A stretch of 64,000 nucleotides of DNA from assembly GCF_002952775.1 (NCBI RefSeq), contig NZ_CP025066.1, positions 310,001-374,000 of the forward strand, in the 5' to 3' direction. Of the stretch, positions 55,474-64,000 are shown one piece after another; the stretch's first letter is position 1; each line of letters starts with the position of its first letter. This stretch comes from Halalkaliarchaeum desulfuricum (GTDB taxonomy: Archaea; Halobacteriota; Halobacteria; Halobacteriales; Haloferacaceae). Position numbers and translations under genes: made by a program. A model generated the notes under the pieces. That model worked only from the letters and a program-made list of their open reading frames with translations. It did not search any database and had not been told where the DNA came from.

Positions 55474-56763
55474 CTATCCTGCCCGAAGATATCTCCCGAC
55501 GTCGACGAGGAACGCCACGACCGCCCCGACCGGAATCACAACGAGCAAAAGCGCCGTCGCCGCGACCGGGACGCCCTCGGCCAACACCGCGGGAACAGAG
55601 ACGCCCGCCGCCGCGAACGGAATCTCGCTCGCCAGCACGAGCCACACCGCAGGGAAAAGCGCCGCGACGCCGTACAGTCGGGCGGTGCCGCGACCGAACC
55701 GGAGCACCGTCGTGCCGACTGTCAACGGCAGGAGAGCGACCCCTGCAGCGAACGCGATTCCGGTTACCGATACCGACGATGCCAGAACGTATCCGATCGG
55801 ATCAGCGAGACCGGCGCTCGCGAACAACGTCTCCAATGGTGCGACCGTAAATCCGTTCACGAGGGAGGCGAGAACGGAAGCGTTGGCGAAGAGATACGCG
55901 AAAAGCCCCGCGAGATACGCGAAAAGCCCGACGAGGGACGCGTACAGGCCGCGGCGGAGGCCGACCCGGTGGGGGTTGACCTGTTCCGTCTCGCCGTGTG
56001 CGTCCGGTGCCGTCGCCGAATCTCCCACAGCGGCCCCAGCCTCCGTCGCGTTCGCCGTCCCCGTCGCGTTCGTCGTCCCCGTCGCGTTCGCCGTCCCCGT
56101 CGCGTTCGCCGTCCCCGTCGCGTTCGGCGCCGCGCCGTTCGTTCGCCGATCGGCCGTTCCGACTCCCGCCGAATTGCGTCCACCCCCAGGAGCTGTCGAA
56201 CCGGACGTCTCCGTCGTGGATCCGCGGGTCGACGCGTTGCCGCCGGTGGTCGACCCGGAAGTTGTCGACCCTGAAGTTGCCGATCCGGAAGTTGTCGACC
56301 CGGTAGCCGCCTTCGAGGCCGTCGAGGTCGTCGTCGAACGGCCGGCGGTCGAAGCCGTCGCCGCGGAACTGTCCGCGTTGGCCGTGCGGCCGTCCCATCT
56401 GCTCGATCCGCCGGCTGACCCGGTAGATCGGGCGGTCGCTTCGGTCCCGGCGGCAGCCGAATCCGTCCCCGATGAGTCCGCACCGTTCGACCCGTCGTCG
56501 ACAGTCGAGACGACGGTCGTCGGAAGCCCGCCGAGCTGTTCCCGGACGTACGACCGGTGGCCGAGTCGGTCGTACCGTGCCCGCTCTTTCGGGTTCGAGA
56601 GCGTCTCGTAGGCGCGCTTTACGACCTTGAATTGGGCGTCTGCGTTCTCCCTGTCGTTGACGTCGGGATGGTATCGGCGGACTGCTCGCCGATACGCGCG
56701 TTTCAACTCCTCGTCGTCGGCGTCCTCGTCTACCCCCAGCAGATCGTAGAAGTCCGCCGACAT
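55474..56763 (-). CDS. Membrane-anchored DnaJ-domain protein
   Basis: A 429-aa protein. Residues 1-68 are a J-domain (FYDLLGVDEDADDEELKRAY) with the HPD motif in YHPDVNDREN and LSNPKERARYD. A long Thr/Ser/Ala/Gly linker follows (about residues 80-270), with tandem TTSGS and NATGTA units. The last 150 residues have about four helices (for example GLYASLVGLFAYLAGLFAYL). The J-domain should be cytoplasmic and call DnaK to the membrane. The start may be one codon earlier (Met-Met). Family homologues exist in haloarchaea, but the linker is highly variable. Confidence 0.85.
   Translation of the reverse strand: MSADFYDLLGVDEDADDEELKRAYRRAVRRYHPDVNDRENADAQFKVVKRAYETLSNPKERARYDRLGHRSYVREQLGGLPTTVVSTVDDGSNGADSSGTDSAAAGTEATARSTGSAGGSSRWDGRTANADSSAATASTAGRSTTTSTASKAATGSTTSGSATSGSTTSGSTTGGNASTRGSTTETSGSTAPGGGRNSAGVGTADRRTNGAAPNATGTANATGTANATGTTNATGTANATEAGAAVGDSATAPDAHGETEQVNPHRVGLRRGLYASLVGLFAYLAGLFAYLFANASVLASLVNGFTVAPLETLFASAGLADPIGYVLASSVSVTGIAFAAGVALLPLTVGTTVLRFGRGTARLYGVAALFPAVWLVLASEIPFAAAGVSVPAVLAEGVPVAATALLLVVIPVGAVVAFLVDVGRYLRAG
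56045..56127. repeat. 18-bp coding tandem repeat in the DnaJ linker
   Basis: Four copies of GTCGCGTTCGCCGTCCCC (one with a T change) and a partial fifth run from 56045 to 56127. On the minus strand they code for NATGTA-type units, so the linker holds NAT five times. Confidence 0.9.
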
Positions 56764-56886
56764 CATCTGGAGGTGGATTGAGAGTCCGCCCGTTTCAACG
56801 TACCTCCCAAAATATCAATACTGAAATTGAGAGGCATTCATAGGGCTTTCCGTACGTTCATATTCGTTCCCGTCCGATCGAGAGAC

Positions 56887-57918
56887 GTGCAGCGAATACA
56901 GCTCGGCAACACCGTGTTCGAGGGCGAAAACGATGTCTACGTGTTCGACGGCGAGACGACGGCGTTGATCGACACCGGCGTCTCGCTGCCGGCGGTGCGG
57001 GACGAACTGCGGTCGGGGCTTTCGGATCTCGGCATCTCTTTCGGCGACGTCGACGAGATCTTTCTCACCCACTGGCATCCGGACCACTCGGGGCTCGCGG
57101 GCGAGATTCAGGCGGCCTCCGGCGCGACCGTCCGGATTCACGGGGCGGACGCGCCGCTCATCGACGGCAGCCAGCAGTCGCTTTTGGAGGATCCCGCCGC
57201 ACAGCGCGCCCAGTTCGACGCCTGGGGGTTGCCCGAAGCACCGAGAGCGGAACTGCAGGCGTTCCTCGGAAACGTGATGGAGGACCTCCGCGGCGAACCG
57301 GTCGACACCACGCCCCTCTCGGACGGGGAGACGTTCGCGGTGAACGGCACGCAGTTGACGGCAGTCCACCTGCCGGGACACACGGCCGGAAGCGTGGCCT
57401 ACGAGTTCGAGACCGAGGAGGGGGACCCGTCGAACCGCGCCGATCGGACCCGGAGACGCGAGGCGTTCGTCGGCGACATCATCCTGCCGGAGTACACCCC
57501 GAACGTCGGCGGTGCCGACACTCGCGTCGAGGATCCGCTCGGGACGTACGTCGAGAGCCTGGTTTCGATCCTCGAGCGGGACTGGAGCCGGGCGTGGCCG
57601 GGGCATCGATACCCAATCGACGACCCCGCCGCCCGCGCGGCGACGATCCTCGAACACCACCGCCGACGAACCCAGCGAGTCGTCGACAGCCTCCGGGAGG
57701 AGGGACCGGCCGATGTCTGGACGATGTCGGCGCGGCTGTTCGGCGACCTCGAGAACATCCACATCCTCCATGGCCCCGGCGAGGCCGCCGCCCATCTCGA
57801 CCACCTGCAGCGGGCCGGAATCGTCGAACGCGACGACGACGGGGAGTACACGCTCTGCTGTGAGTCGCCCGACGTCGACGCGCTGTTCCCGGCACCGGCA
57901 CGGAGTTCGAACGCTTAA
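56887..57918 (+). CDS. MBL-fold metallo-hydrolase
   Basis: A 343-aa metallo-beta-lactamase-fold enzyme. The metal-binding motif HxHxDH is THWHPDHSGLAG (about residue 65). Further ligands are His in LPGHTAGSVAYEF and Asp in FVGDIILPE, and a final His in WPGHRYPID. A winged-helix-like C-terminal part (RRTQRVVDSLREEGPADVWT, then AAAHLDHLQRAGIVERD) may be a DNA-binding or dimer domain, as in the LACTB2 group. The start is the GTG at 56887 where homology begins (MQRIQLGNTVFEGENDVYVF). The substrate is unknown. Confidence 0.87.
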   Translation: MQRIQLGNTVFEGENDVYVFDGETTALIDTGVSLPAVRDELRSGLSDLGISFGDVDEIFLTHWHPDHSGLAGEIQAASGATVRIHGADAPLIDGSQQSLLEDPAAQRAQFDAWGLPEAPRAELQAFLGNVMEDLRGEPVDTTPLSDGETFAVNGTQLTAVHLPGHTAGSVAYEFETEEGDPSNRADRTRRREAFVGDIILPEYTPNVGGADTRVEDPLGTYVESLVSILERDWSRAWPGHRYPIDDPAARAATILEHHRRRTQRVVDSLREEGPADVWTMSARLFGDLENIHILHGPGEAAAHLDHLQRAGIVERDDDGEYTLCCESPDVDALFPAPARSSNA

Positions 57919-57950
57919 CCGCGGCCGACACCCAGAGGCGATCGCCGGCG

Positions 57951-59183
57951 CTACCGCCCGTCCTCGACGAGCGACTCGACGTATCGATCCACGTGCCGAT
58001 CCATGCGTCGCTTGAATCCCGCCTGTCTCGCGAGCCGATCCAGTTCCCGGGAGACGTAGGTACCGTACTGGAGCGCCTTCTTCTCGGCCGTCCATACCGA
58101 TCTCGGAACGTCGTCGGTCTCCTCGGCGAACCGACGGAGTGCGGCCTTCCGAGTCCCGCCTGCGACGAGCAGGTCCCCGGGCAGCCGGAGCGCCGCATCT
58201 ACCACCCGGTCCTGGAGGAACGGCGCGACGACGTCGACGCCGGCCGCACGGATCGCAGGCACATCCCGGGCAAGCTGATCGGGCAGCGTCTCTATCGTCT
58301 CCCGCACCGCCCCTCGAACCGTCCCCGCGTCGACCCGGTGATCGTCGGCCGGGTCGACGACCTTCGCGTAGCCGCCGAACAGCTCGTCGGCCCCCTGTCC
58401 GACCGCGAGCAGTTCGTAGCCGTCGGCCGCCGCGCGCTCGGCGACGATCGACAGCGGGATCGCGATGGCGACGTCCATGGCGTTCGTCCGTCCCGTCGCG
58501 GAGACGACACGCGGGACCCAACTGCGGAGCGTTTCGTGTGTGAGTTCGATCACGCGCAGGTCCCCGAGCCGGCCCATGGCGTCGGCCGCCTCCCGTGCGG
58601 CAGCGACGTCGTGACACCCCTCGAACCCGACGACGTACAGCGGGGCCTCCGGATAGCCGGCCGCCACGAGCGCCGAGTCGATCCCGCCCGAGAACGCGAC
58701 GGCGATGTCGTCCTCCGAATCGGCGGCTGCCCCTGACGGCCCGCCATCGTCCCTTTCGATCCCGAGCGCCGGAGCCAGCGTCCCCTGAAGCCGTTCGAGT
58801 GCGGCGCCGGCCGCGTCCGGCGACCGCGTCGGCAGGGTCCAGCACTGCGTTCGGTTCGACCACTCGCCGTCGCTGTCGGGCGACCACGTGACGCCGGCGG
58901 GAAACAACAGCGGATCCTCCAGCGCCGCCGGCTCGAACGCCCAGTCGACGGTTTCCGGACGAGAGGCTGGCCCGTCTGCTTCCGATGTCTCCCAATTCGG
59001 CTGACGCTCGAGAAACAGCGGTTCGCGTCCCAGAACGTCCCGAAACAGGGTCGCGTCGACTCCCCCCGAAAAGCCGGCGAGCGACGGCGGATACCCCCGG
59101 CGGGCGCCGGGAAGCGGCTCGCGATCCTCGATGGCCCGCCGAACCGTCGACGGGTCGGCACCGCGAACGTCGGTTCGGGTCAT
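57951..59183 (-). CDS. Asparagine synthase-like ATP-pyrophosphatase
   Basis: A 410-aa haloarchaeal asparagine-synthase-related protein. The PP-loop for AMP formation is AVAFSGGIDSALVA (residues 162-175), and GQGADELFGGYAKVVDP plus DVVAPFLQDRVVDAALRLPG and AEKKALQYGTYVS follow as in AsnB. The N-terminal 140 residues resemble only the end of a class II glutamine amidotransferase domain, with no Cys2 nucleophile, so glutamine hydrolysis is unlikely. It probably uses ammonia or another amine and makes asparagine or a different amide. The start is the ATG at 59183. Confidence 0.83.
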   Translation of the reverse strand: MTRTDVRGADPSTVRRAIEDREPLPGARRGYPPSLAGFSGGVDATLFRDVLGREPLFLERQPNWETSEADGPASRPETVDWAFEPAALEDPLLFPAGVTWSPDSDGEWSNRTQCWTLPTRSPDAAGAALERLQGTLAPALGIERDDGGPSGAAADSEDDIAVAFSGGIDSALVAAGYPEAPLYVVGFEGCHDVAAAREAADAMGRLGDLRVIELTHETLRSWVPRVVSATGRTNAMDVAIAIPLSIVAERAAADGYELLAVGQGADELFGGYAKVVDPADDHRVDAGTVRGAVRETIETLPDQLARDVPAIRAAGVDVVAPFLQDRVVDAALRLPGDLLVAGGTRKAALRRFAEETDDVPRSVWTAEKKALQYGTYVSRELDRLARQAGFKRRMDRHVDRYVESLVEDGR

Positions 59184-59205
59184 GCCAGGATAGTGCCCAT
59201 CCGGT

Positions 59206-59904
59206 TCACCCGCGGACGGTCCCGAGGAGTTCGTCAACCCGACGGTGAAGCCGGCGCTTCGCCCCGCCGGCGGCCTGCCGGAAGCTGATACGCCAGGGGG
59301 TGCGCTTCCCGACGACGCTTGTTTTCCCCGCCGCGACCGCCTCGAGGATCGCCCCGGACGTCCGGGCGTCGGCGTCGACATCGGTGACCGCCTGACCGAC
59401 CATCTCGGAGATGTGCGCGTCGCTGCCGGCAGTCATCGAAAGCCCGCGAGCCCGGGCGAACCGTTCGGCCTTGCGGTTCGCCCGACCCGTGAGCAGCCGG
59501 GAATTGTACACCTCGATCGCGTCGGCGCCCGCGAGCTGGTCGTCGGTGACATATGCTGCGACCCCGTGACGCGACTTCTGGAACGGGTGGGGAATCACGG
59601 CGATCCCACCCTGTTGGCGGATGCGGTCGAGCGTCTCGTCGTACGGGAGACCTGCTGGAACGAGCTCCTCGACACCCAGCGCGAGGACGTGTCCGACCGC
59701 ACAGGTCACCTCCATACCCGGAATGCCGACGAGGCCATACTCCGGTGCCAGCTCGGCGGCCTCGAGGCTCGCGTCGATTTCGTCGTGGTCGGTGACAGCG
59801 AGCGCGTCGAGCCCGACGGCCTCCGCCTGCCCGAGGAGGAGTTCCACCGGATCCCGTCCGTCGTGAGACAGCGACGAATGCGTGTGTAACTCGACCGATA
59901 ACAC
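59206..59904 (-). CDS. PHP-domain phosphoesterase
   Basis: A 232-aa PHP family metal-dependent phosphoesterase. All motifs are seen: HTHSSLSHDG (residues 7-16), VTDHDEID, GMEVTC, IPHPF in VIPHPFQKSRHG, and SDAHI. The start is the GTG at 59904, where the family begins (MLSVELHTHS). The frame upstream of it has no homology. It lies 22 nt before the AsnB-like gene on the same strand, so the two are probably cotranscribed. The substrate may be a nucleotide such as pAp or a histidinol-phosphate-like compound. Confidence 0.9.
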   Translation of the reverse strand: MLSVELHTHSSLSHDGRDPVELLLGQAEAVGLDALAVTDHDEIDASLEAAELAPEYGLVGIPGMEVTCAVGHVLALGVEELVPAGLPYDETLDRIRQQGGIAVIPHPFQKSRHGVAAYVTDDQLAGADAIEVYNSRLLTGRANRKAERFARARGLSMTAGSDAHISEMVGQAVTDVDADARTSGAILEAVAAGKTSVVGKRTPWRISFRQAAGGAKRRLHRRVDELLGTVRG

Positions 59905-60002
59905 GAGTGCGGGTAGGAACGGTGACTTAAAAAGAATCACGGTACCGGCCCCTGATCGGGGATCATTCCCTCGGGGGAACGCACGTTCGTGCATATAGAA
60001 AA

Positions 60003-60010
60003 GCATTAAT
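60003..60010 (+). promoter_or_regulatory. TATA-like promoter of purL
   Basis: GCATTAAT lies 26-33 nt before the purL ATG at 60036; a second AT-rich block (CATATAAG) is directly before the start. Either could be the TATA box of a leaderless mRNA. Confidence 0.5.
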
Positions 60011-60035
60011 TCGCTGTATCTGACCATATAAGTGG

Positions 60036-62273
60036 ATGAGTCTCTCCGATTCGGATCACGAGCGCATCACCGCCGAACTGGGCCGGGAGCCGACGCCGGT
60101 CGAGGCGGCGCTTTTCGAGAACCTCTGGAGCGAACACTGCGCGTACCGCTCCTCCCGGCCGCTTTTGGGCGCGTTCGAGAGCGAGGGACCCCAGGTGGTC
60201 GTCGGCCCGGGGGACGACGCCGCAGTCGTCGCAGTGCCGTCCCCGGAGGCGGCAACGCGTCCGCCGGGCGAGCGGAGCGAGGACGACTACACGGACACGT
60301 ATCTCACGTTCGGCATCGAGAGCCACAACCATCCCTCCTACGTCGATCCGTTCGACGGGGCCGCGACCGGGGTGGGCGGGATCGTCCGGGACACCATGAG
60401 CATGGGAGCGTACCCGATCGCACTGGCGGACAGCCTCTACTTCGGCTCGTTCGATCGAGACCACTCCCGATATCTCTTCGAGGGGGTCGTCGAGGGGATC
60501 AGCCACTACGGAAACTGTATCGGCGTCCCGACGGTCGCCGGGAGCGTCGACTTCCACGAGGGATACGAAGGGAACCCCCTCGTGAACGTCGCCTGCGTTG
60601 GCCTGACCGACGCCGACCGGTACGTCACCGCTGAAGCACAACAGCCGGGGAACGCGCTCGTGCTGGTCGGGAACGCCACCGGCCGGGACGGACTCGGCGG
60701 CGCGTCGTTTGCCTCCGAGGACCTCGGGGAGGACGCCGAGACGGAGGATCGGCCGGCAGTCCAGGTCGGGGATCCGTACGCCGAAAAGCGGCTCATCGAG
60801 TGCAACGAAGCGCTTCTCGATGCGGAACTCGTCGTTTCGGCCCGCGACCTGGGTGCGGCGGGACTCGGCGGAGCTTCCTCGGAGCTGGTGGCGAAAGGCG
60901 GACTCGGTGCACACATCCAGCTGGAACGGGTCCACCAGCGGGAGCCGAACATGCGACCACTCGAGATCCTGCTTGCTGAGTCCCAGGAGCGGATGTGCTA
61001 CGAGGTCCGACCCGAAGACGTCGACCGGGTTCGCGAACTCGCCGAACGGTTCGATCTGGGCTGTTCGGTTATCGGGGAGGTCACCGAGGGGAACTACGTG
61101 TGCACGTTCGCAGAAAGCGAGGAGGGAGGCGAACGACAGGGAGACGACGCCGAACGAGAGACCGTCGTCGACGCTCCCGCCGAGTTCCTCGCTGACGGTG
61201 CGCCGATGAACGACCTTCCGATGACCGAACCCGAGACGCCCTCCCGGGAGCTCCCCGACGTCTCCCTGGAGACGGCAGTCGACGAGGTGGTTTCGAGTCC
61301 GACGACGGCCAGCAAGCGGTGGGTGTACAGGCAGTACGACCACGAGGTAGGGGTTCGGACGGCGGTGGGCCCCGGCGCGGACGCGGCTGTACTTGCGCTT
61401 CGAGAACTCGCCCCCGAGCCCGACGAGAACGCCGGCGACGGCGTCGGGCTCGCGATTACGGCGGGCGCGAATCCGAACTGGACGAGCACTGCGCCATACG
61501 ACGGCGCCCGGGCGGTCGCCATCGAGAACGCCGCAAACCTCGCTGCCGTCGGCGCCCGCCCGCTCGCCGCCGTCGACTGTCTCAACGGGGGCAACCCCGA
61601 AAAGCCGGACGTGTACGGCGCGTTCGGGGCAGTCGTCGACGGGCTCGCCGACGCCTGTGCCGGGCTCGACGTGCCTGTCGTCGGCGGCAACGTCTCGCTG
61701 TACAACGACTCGGCGGCGGGCCCGGTGCCCCCGACGCCGACGCTCGCGATGATCGGAACGAAACGCGGCTACGACGCGCCCGGGATCGAACTCTCGGGGC
61801 GGCCGGACACGGAACTGCTCGTCGTCGGGAAGGGATCCGATCGCCTGGGGGGCGCCGAGTATCTCGTCCGGTGTGGGGGGAGCGATCGGTTCCCGGCGCT
61901 GCCGGCGGATCCGGCCGACGCCGTGGAAGCGCTGGCGACGGTCGCCTCCCTTGAATCGACAGTCGCTGCCCACGACGTGAGCCACGGCGGGCTCGTCGTC
62001 ACGCTCGCGGAGATGGTGACCGACGAAGCGGGCGTCGACGTCTCGCTTCCGGACCGGACCGCGGCGTTCGAGGAGGCGCCAGGACGGCTCGTCGTGGAGA
62101 CGACCGACCCGGACGCAGTCAGGGGGGCTGTCGGGGACACCGTCCCGGTGGAATCTCCGGGGGAGCCCACAGACGTCGGTCGCTTCTCTCTGTCCGTGGA
62201 CGGCGAGACAGTGACGCTGTCTGCCGTCGAGATCGCCACAAAACGGGCGGTCATCGAACGGGAACTCTCATAG
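60036..62273 (+). CDS. purL: Phosphoribosylformylglycinamidine synthase subunit PurL
   Basis: A 745-aa ATP-dependent enzyme of purine synthesis, acting with PurQ and PurS (small-PurL type). Early motifs are [20 protein letters not shown] and [20 protein letters not shown] with [14 protein letters not shown]. The C-terminal half has [20 protein letters not shown] and [18 protein letters not shown]. An acidic inserted segment ([20 protein letters not shown]) lies at about residue 365. PurQ and PurS are not in the window. The start at 60036 matches the family N-terminus [20 protein letters not shown]. Confidence 0.96.
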   Translation: MSLSDSDHERITAELGREPTPVEAALFENLWSEHCAYRSSRPLLGAFESEGPQVVVGPGDDAAVVAVPSPEAATRPPGERSEDDYTDTYLTFGIESHNHPSYVDPFDGAATGVGGIVRDTMSMGAYPIALADSLYFGSFDRDHSRYLFEGVVEGISHYGNCIGVPTVAGSVDFHEGYEGNPLVNVACVGLTDADRYVTAEAQQPGNALVLVGNATGRDGLGGASFASEDLGEDAETEDRPAVQVGDPYAEKRLIECNEALLDAELVVSARDLGAAGLGGASSELVAKGGLGAHIQLERVHQREPNMRPLEILLAESQERMCYEVRPEDVDRVRELAERFDLGCSVIGEVTEGNYVCTFAESEEGGERQGDDAERETVVDAPAEFLADGAPMNDLPMTEPETPSRELPDVSLETAVDEVVSSPTTASKRWVYRQYDHEVGVRTAVGPGADAAVLALRELAPEPDENAGDGVGLAITAGANPNWTSTAPYDGARAVAIENAANLAAVGARPLAAVDCLNGGNPEKPDVYGAFGAVVDGLADACAGLDVPVVGGNVSLYNDSAAGPVPPTPTLAMIGTKRGYDAPGIELSGRPDTELLVVGKGSDRLGGAEYLVRCGGSDRFPALPADPADAVEALATVASLESTVAAHDVSHGGLVVTLAEMVTDEAGVDVSLPDRTAAFEEAPGRLVVETTDPDAVRGAVGDTVPVESPGEPTDVGRFSLSVDGETVTLSAVEIATKRAVIERELS

Positions 62274-62333
62274 CCCGGAGTTTCGGCGATTTGAGACGTG
62301 CCTGGTTCGACCGCTGTGAACTTTTCTTTCGAA

Positions 62334-62347
62334 GTAATAATAATAAG
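62334..62347 (+). promoter_or_regulatory. AT-rich promoter of argF
   Basis: A run of TAATAATAATAAG lies 24-38 nt before the argF ATG at 62371. It is the most AT-rich stretch of the region and fits a TATA box of a leaderless transcript. Confidence 0.5.
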
Positions 62348-62370
62348 CAATACGACACAACTTCCGAACG

Positions 62371-63258
62371 ATGCACCAGTTGATCGACATCCACGACCTG
62401 ACCCGCGAGGAGATCGAATCGCTGTTCGAATGCACCGATCAGATGAAATCCACGCCGGTGAAGTTCTCCTCGGCGCTGAAAAACAACACGCTCGTAATGC
62501 TGTTTGCGAAACCCTCGACGCGGACGCGGCTGTCCTTCGAAACCGGAATGACAGAGCTCGGCGGTCACGCCATCTTCTTCGAGATGGGGGAGTCCCAGCT
62601 CGGGCGGGGCGAGCCGATATCAGACACGAGCAAAGTGATGTCCCGGTACGAGGACGCGATCATGGCCCGGCTATTCGATCACGAGGAGATCGTCGAACTG
62701 GCCAAACACGCGACCGTTCCGGTCATCAACGGCTTGACCGATTTCCTCCATCCGTGTCAGGCACTCACCGACCTGTACACCCTGTACGAGCGGGACCTGT
62801 TGGACACCGTCGCGTTCGTGGGTGACGGGAACAACGTCGCCCACTCATTAATGCAGGCCTGTGGAAAGCTGGATGTGTCCTGTCGCGTCGCCACACCCCC
62901 GGAGATGGAGCCCGACGAAACGATCCAGAACCGGGTTCGCGACGCCGACGTGGTGGTCACAAACGACCCCTACGAGGCCGTCGACGGGGCCAGCGCGGTG
63001 TACACCGACGTGTGGGTGAGCATGGGCGAAGAGGAACAGCGCGAGGAGAAACTCGCCGCGTTCGAGGGGTATCAGGTCGATCGAGATCTGATGGACGCCG
63101 CCCGCGATGACGCCGTGTTCATGCACTGTCTCCCGGCACATCGCGGCGAGGAAGTGAGCGCCGAAGTCATCGACGGCCCACAGTCGATCGTCTTCGATCA
63201 GGCGGAAAACAGGATGCACGTCCAGAAAGCGCTGCTGTACACGCTGCTCGAGGAGTGA
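62371..63258 (+). CDS. argF: Ornithine carbamoyltransferase
   Basis: A 295-aa enzyme that makes citrulline from ornithine and carbamoyl phosphate (or the reverse in arginine fermentation). The carbamoyl-phosphate motif is KPSTRTRLSFETGM (about residues 47-60), followed by HPCQALTDLYTLYE and the ornithine motif DVWVSMGEEEQ. MHCLPAHRGEEVSAEVIDG holds the conserved HCLP. The layout is the family standard. It is convergent with the GTPase-like gene 8 nt away. Anabolic or catabolic use cannot be read from the sequence. Confidence 0.95.
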   Translation: MHQLIDIHDLTREEIESLFECTDQMKSTPVKFSSALKNNTLVMLFAKPSTRTRLSFETGMTELGGHAIFFEMGESQLGRGEPISDTSKVMSRYEDAIMARLFDHEEIVELAKHATVPVINGLTDFLHPCQALTDLYTLYERDLLDTVAFVGDGNNVAHSLMQACGKLDVSCRVATPPEMEPDETIQNRVRDADVVVTNDPYEAVDGASAVYTDVWVSMGEEEQREEKLAAFEGYQVDRDLMDAARDDAVFMHCLPAHRGEEVSAEVIDGPQSIVFDQAENRMHVQKALLYTLLEE

Positions 63259-63265
63259 AAACTGG

Positions 63266-64000
63266 CTACAGACCCAGAACGTCTGCGTGCTCTTCGAGGA
63301 CGGCTTCGAAGTCGAGGTCGCCCCTTTCCTCGATCTCATAGCGAACGCGCACGATCGGCGTGTCGACGTCGACGATCTTCGAGAGGTCGATGGGCGTGCC
63401 GGCCAGGACGACATCACAGTCGACGTTCGCGATCGACTGCTCCAACTCGGCGAGCTGTTGCTCGCTGTATCCCATCGCCGGGAGGACGTTACCGAGGTGG
63501 TCGTAGTCCTCGAACACGTCGGCGATGCTGCCGACGGCGTGCGGGCGAGGATCGACGACTTCCCCCGCCCCGAACTGCTCGGCCGCGATCGACGCTGCAC
63601 CCACCGAGGTTCCGCCGTGGGTGAGCGTGGGTCCGTCCTCGACGGCGAGAACGCGGGCGTCCTTGACCGCCGCCTCGTCTTCGACGGTGATGACGGAGTC
63701 GGCGTGGATGATGCCGGCGTCGGGGTTCGCGGACTCGACGTTGTCGACGATCGTCTGGATGTCTTCCTCGTTTGCGGTGTTCTCCTTGTTGATCACGACG
63801 TAGTCGGCGATCCGGAGGTTCGCCTCGCCAGGATGATACCGCAGTTCGTGCCCCGGCCGGTGGGGATCAGCGAGCACGAAGTGAACGTCGGGAACGTAAA
63901 AGGGGAGTTCGTTGTTGCCGCCGTCCCACAGGAGGATATCGGCTTCCTCCTCGACTTCCGCGAGGATGTCCTCGTAGTCGACCCCCGCGTAGACTACGTG
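63266..64000 (-). CDS. Predicted GTPase, cyclic 2,3-diphosphoglycerate synthetase-like (partial)
   Basis: The C-terminal 244 codons of a gene whose start lies past the window. It contains EADILLWDGGNNELPFYVPD, then LADPHRPGHELRYHPGEANL, YVVINKENTANEEDI and LTHGGTSVGAASIAAEQFGA, as in the COG2403 family of P-loop proteins related to cyclic 2,3-diphosphoglycerate synthetase. The Walker A part is beyond the edge. It converges with argF with only 8 nt between the two stops. The actual substrate in haloarchaea is unknown. Confidence 0.8.
   Translation of the reverse strand, partial: HVVYAGVDYEDILAEVEEEADILLWDGGNNELPFYVPDVHFVLADPHRPGHELRYHPGEANLRIADYVVINKENTANEEDIQTIVDNVESANPDAGIIHADSVITVEDEAAVKDARVLAVEDGPTLTHGGTSVGAASIAAEQFGAGEVVDPRPHAVGSIADVFEDYDHLGNVLPAMGYSEQQLAELEQSIANVDCDVVLAGTPIDLSKIVDVDTPIVRVRYEIEERGDLDFEAVLEEHADVLGL

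Noticed and set aside
55289-56611. A 440-aa plus-strand frame opposite the DnaJ gene
   Set aside because: It is the antisense of the repeat-rich DnaJ linker. Its Ala/Val/Pro repeats are the mirror of that DNA. The DnaJ frame has a J-domain with HPD and membrane helices.

Overview
The window is chromosomal DNA from a haloarchaeon (class Halobacteria). The evidence is high-GC coding DNA, strongly acidic proteins, TATA/BRE-type promoters that often sit 22-35 nt before the start codon (leaderless mRNAs), Tat-type lipoprotein signals, and archaeal markers: PAN, Lsm plus L37e, Trm56, EndA, Elp3, XPB and Bax1, pyruvoyl arginine decarboxylase, and the small PurL. The genus cannot be fixed from the sequence alone. 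I see no rRNA, CRISPR array, transposase or prophage. Two tRNA genes, one intein and several short tandem-repeat tracts are present.

Layout. 0-6 kb: an MFS carrier, a halocyanin divergent from an HTH regulator with a small membrane protein, and a MATE-MFS efflux pair with a palindrome at its promoter. 6-10 kb: a PLP sulfur-amino-acid enzyme, a 2-hydroxyacid dehydrogenase, a radical SAM protein and an AI-2E-type permease. 10-20 kb: core information genes (L37e, Lsm, Trm56, SerS, PAC2), a thiolase-DUF35 pair, a hydrolase, 3-hydroxyacyl-CoA dehydrogenase, a signal peptidase and PAN. 20-31 kb: arginine decarboxylase, tRNA-Ser, a DsbA-like lipoprotein, CysS, thymidine kinase, a DHH/RecJ-like nuclease and Elp3. 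31.3-31.8 kb: a 125-bp tandem repeat that runs into tRNA-Thr. 32-41 kb: XPB and Bax1 separated by a three-gene envelope cassette, then a NucS-like zinc protein, EndA and TrpS. 41-53 kb: an unknown 431-aa protein, a CmI4-like protein, a biotin ECF transporter (BioY/EcfA/EcfT), an HdrD-like Fe-S oxidoreductase, GyrB with an HNH-type intein, and GyrA. 53-64 kb: arginase, a UDG-family protein, a membrane DnaJ protein, an MBL hydrolase, an asparagine-synthase-like protein, a PHP phosphoesterase, PurL, ArgF and the end of a predicted GTPase.

Most genes are housekeeping. The most unusual features are: the GyrB intein, whose endonuclease is HNH type and is followed by a repetitive W/E/R-rich helical array; the tRNA-Thr 3' end that recurs inside a perfect 125-bp tandem repeat; T-arm-like fragments in inverse orientation downstream of both tRNAs; a NucS N-terminal-like domain joined to zinc ribbons in place of the nuclease domain; a DUF35 protein without its zinc ligands; and repeated short tandem duplications touching stop codons. 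Arginine metabolism appears at three separate loci (pdaD, rocF, argF). I found no clear multi-gene defence or mobile system.
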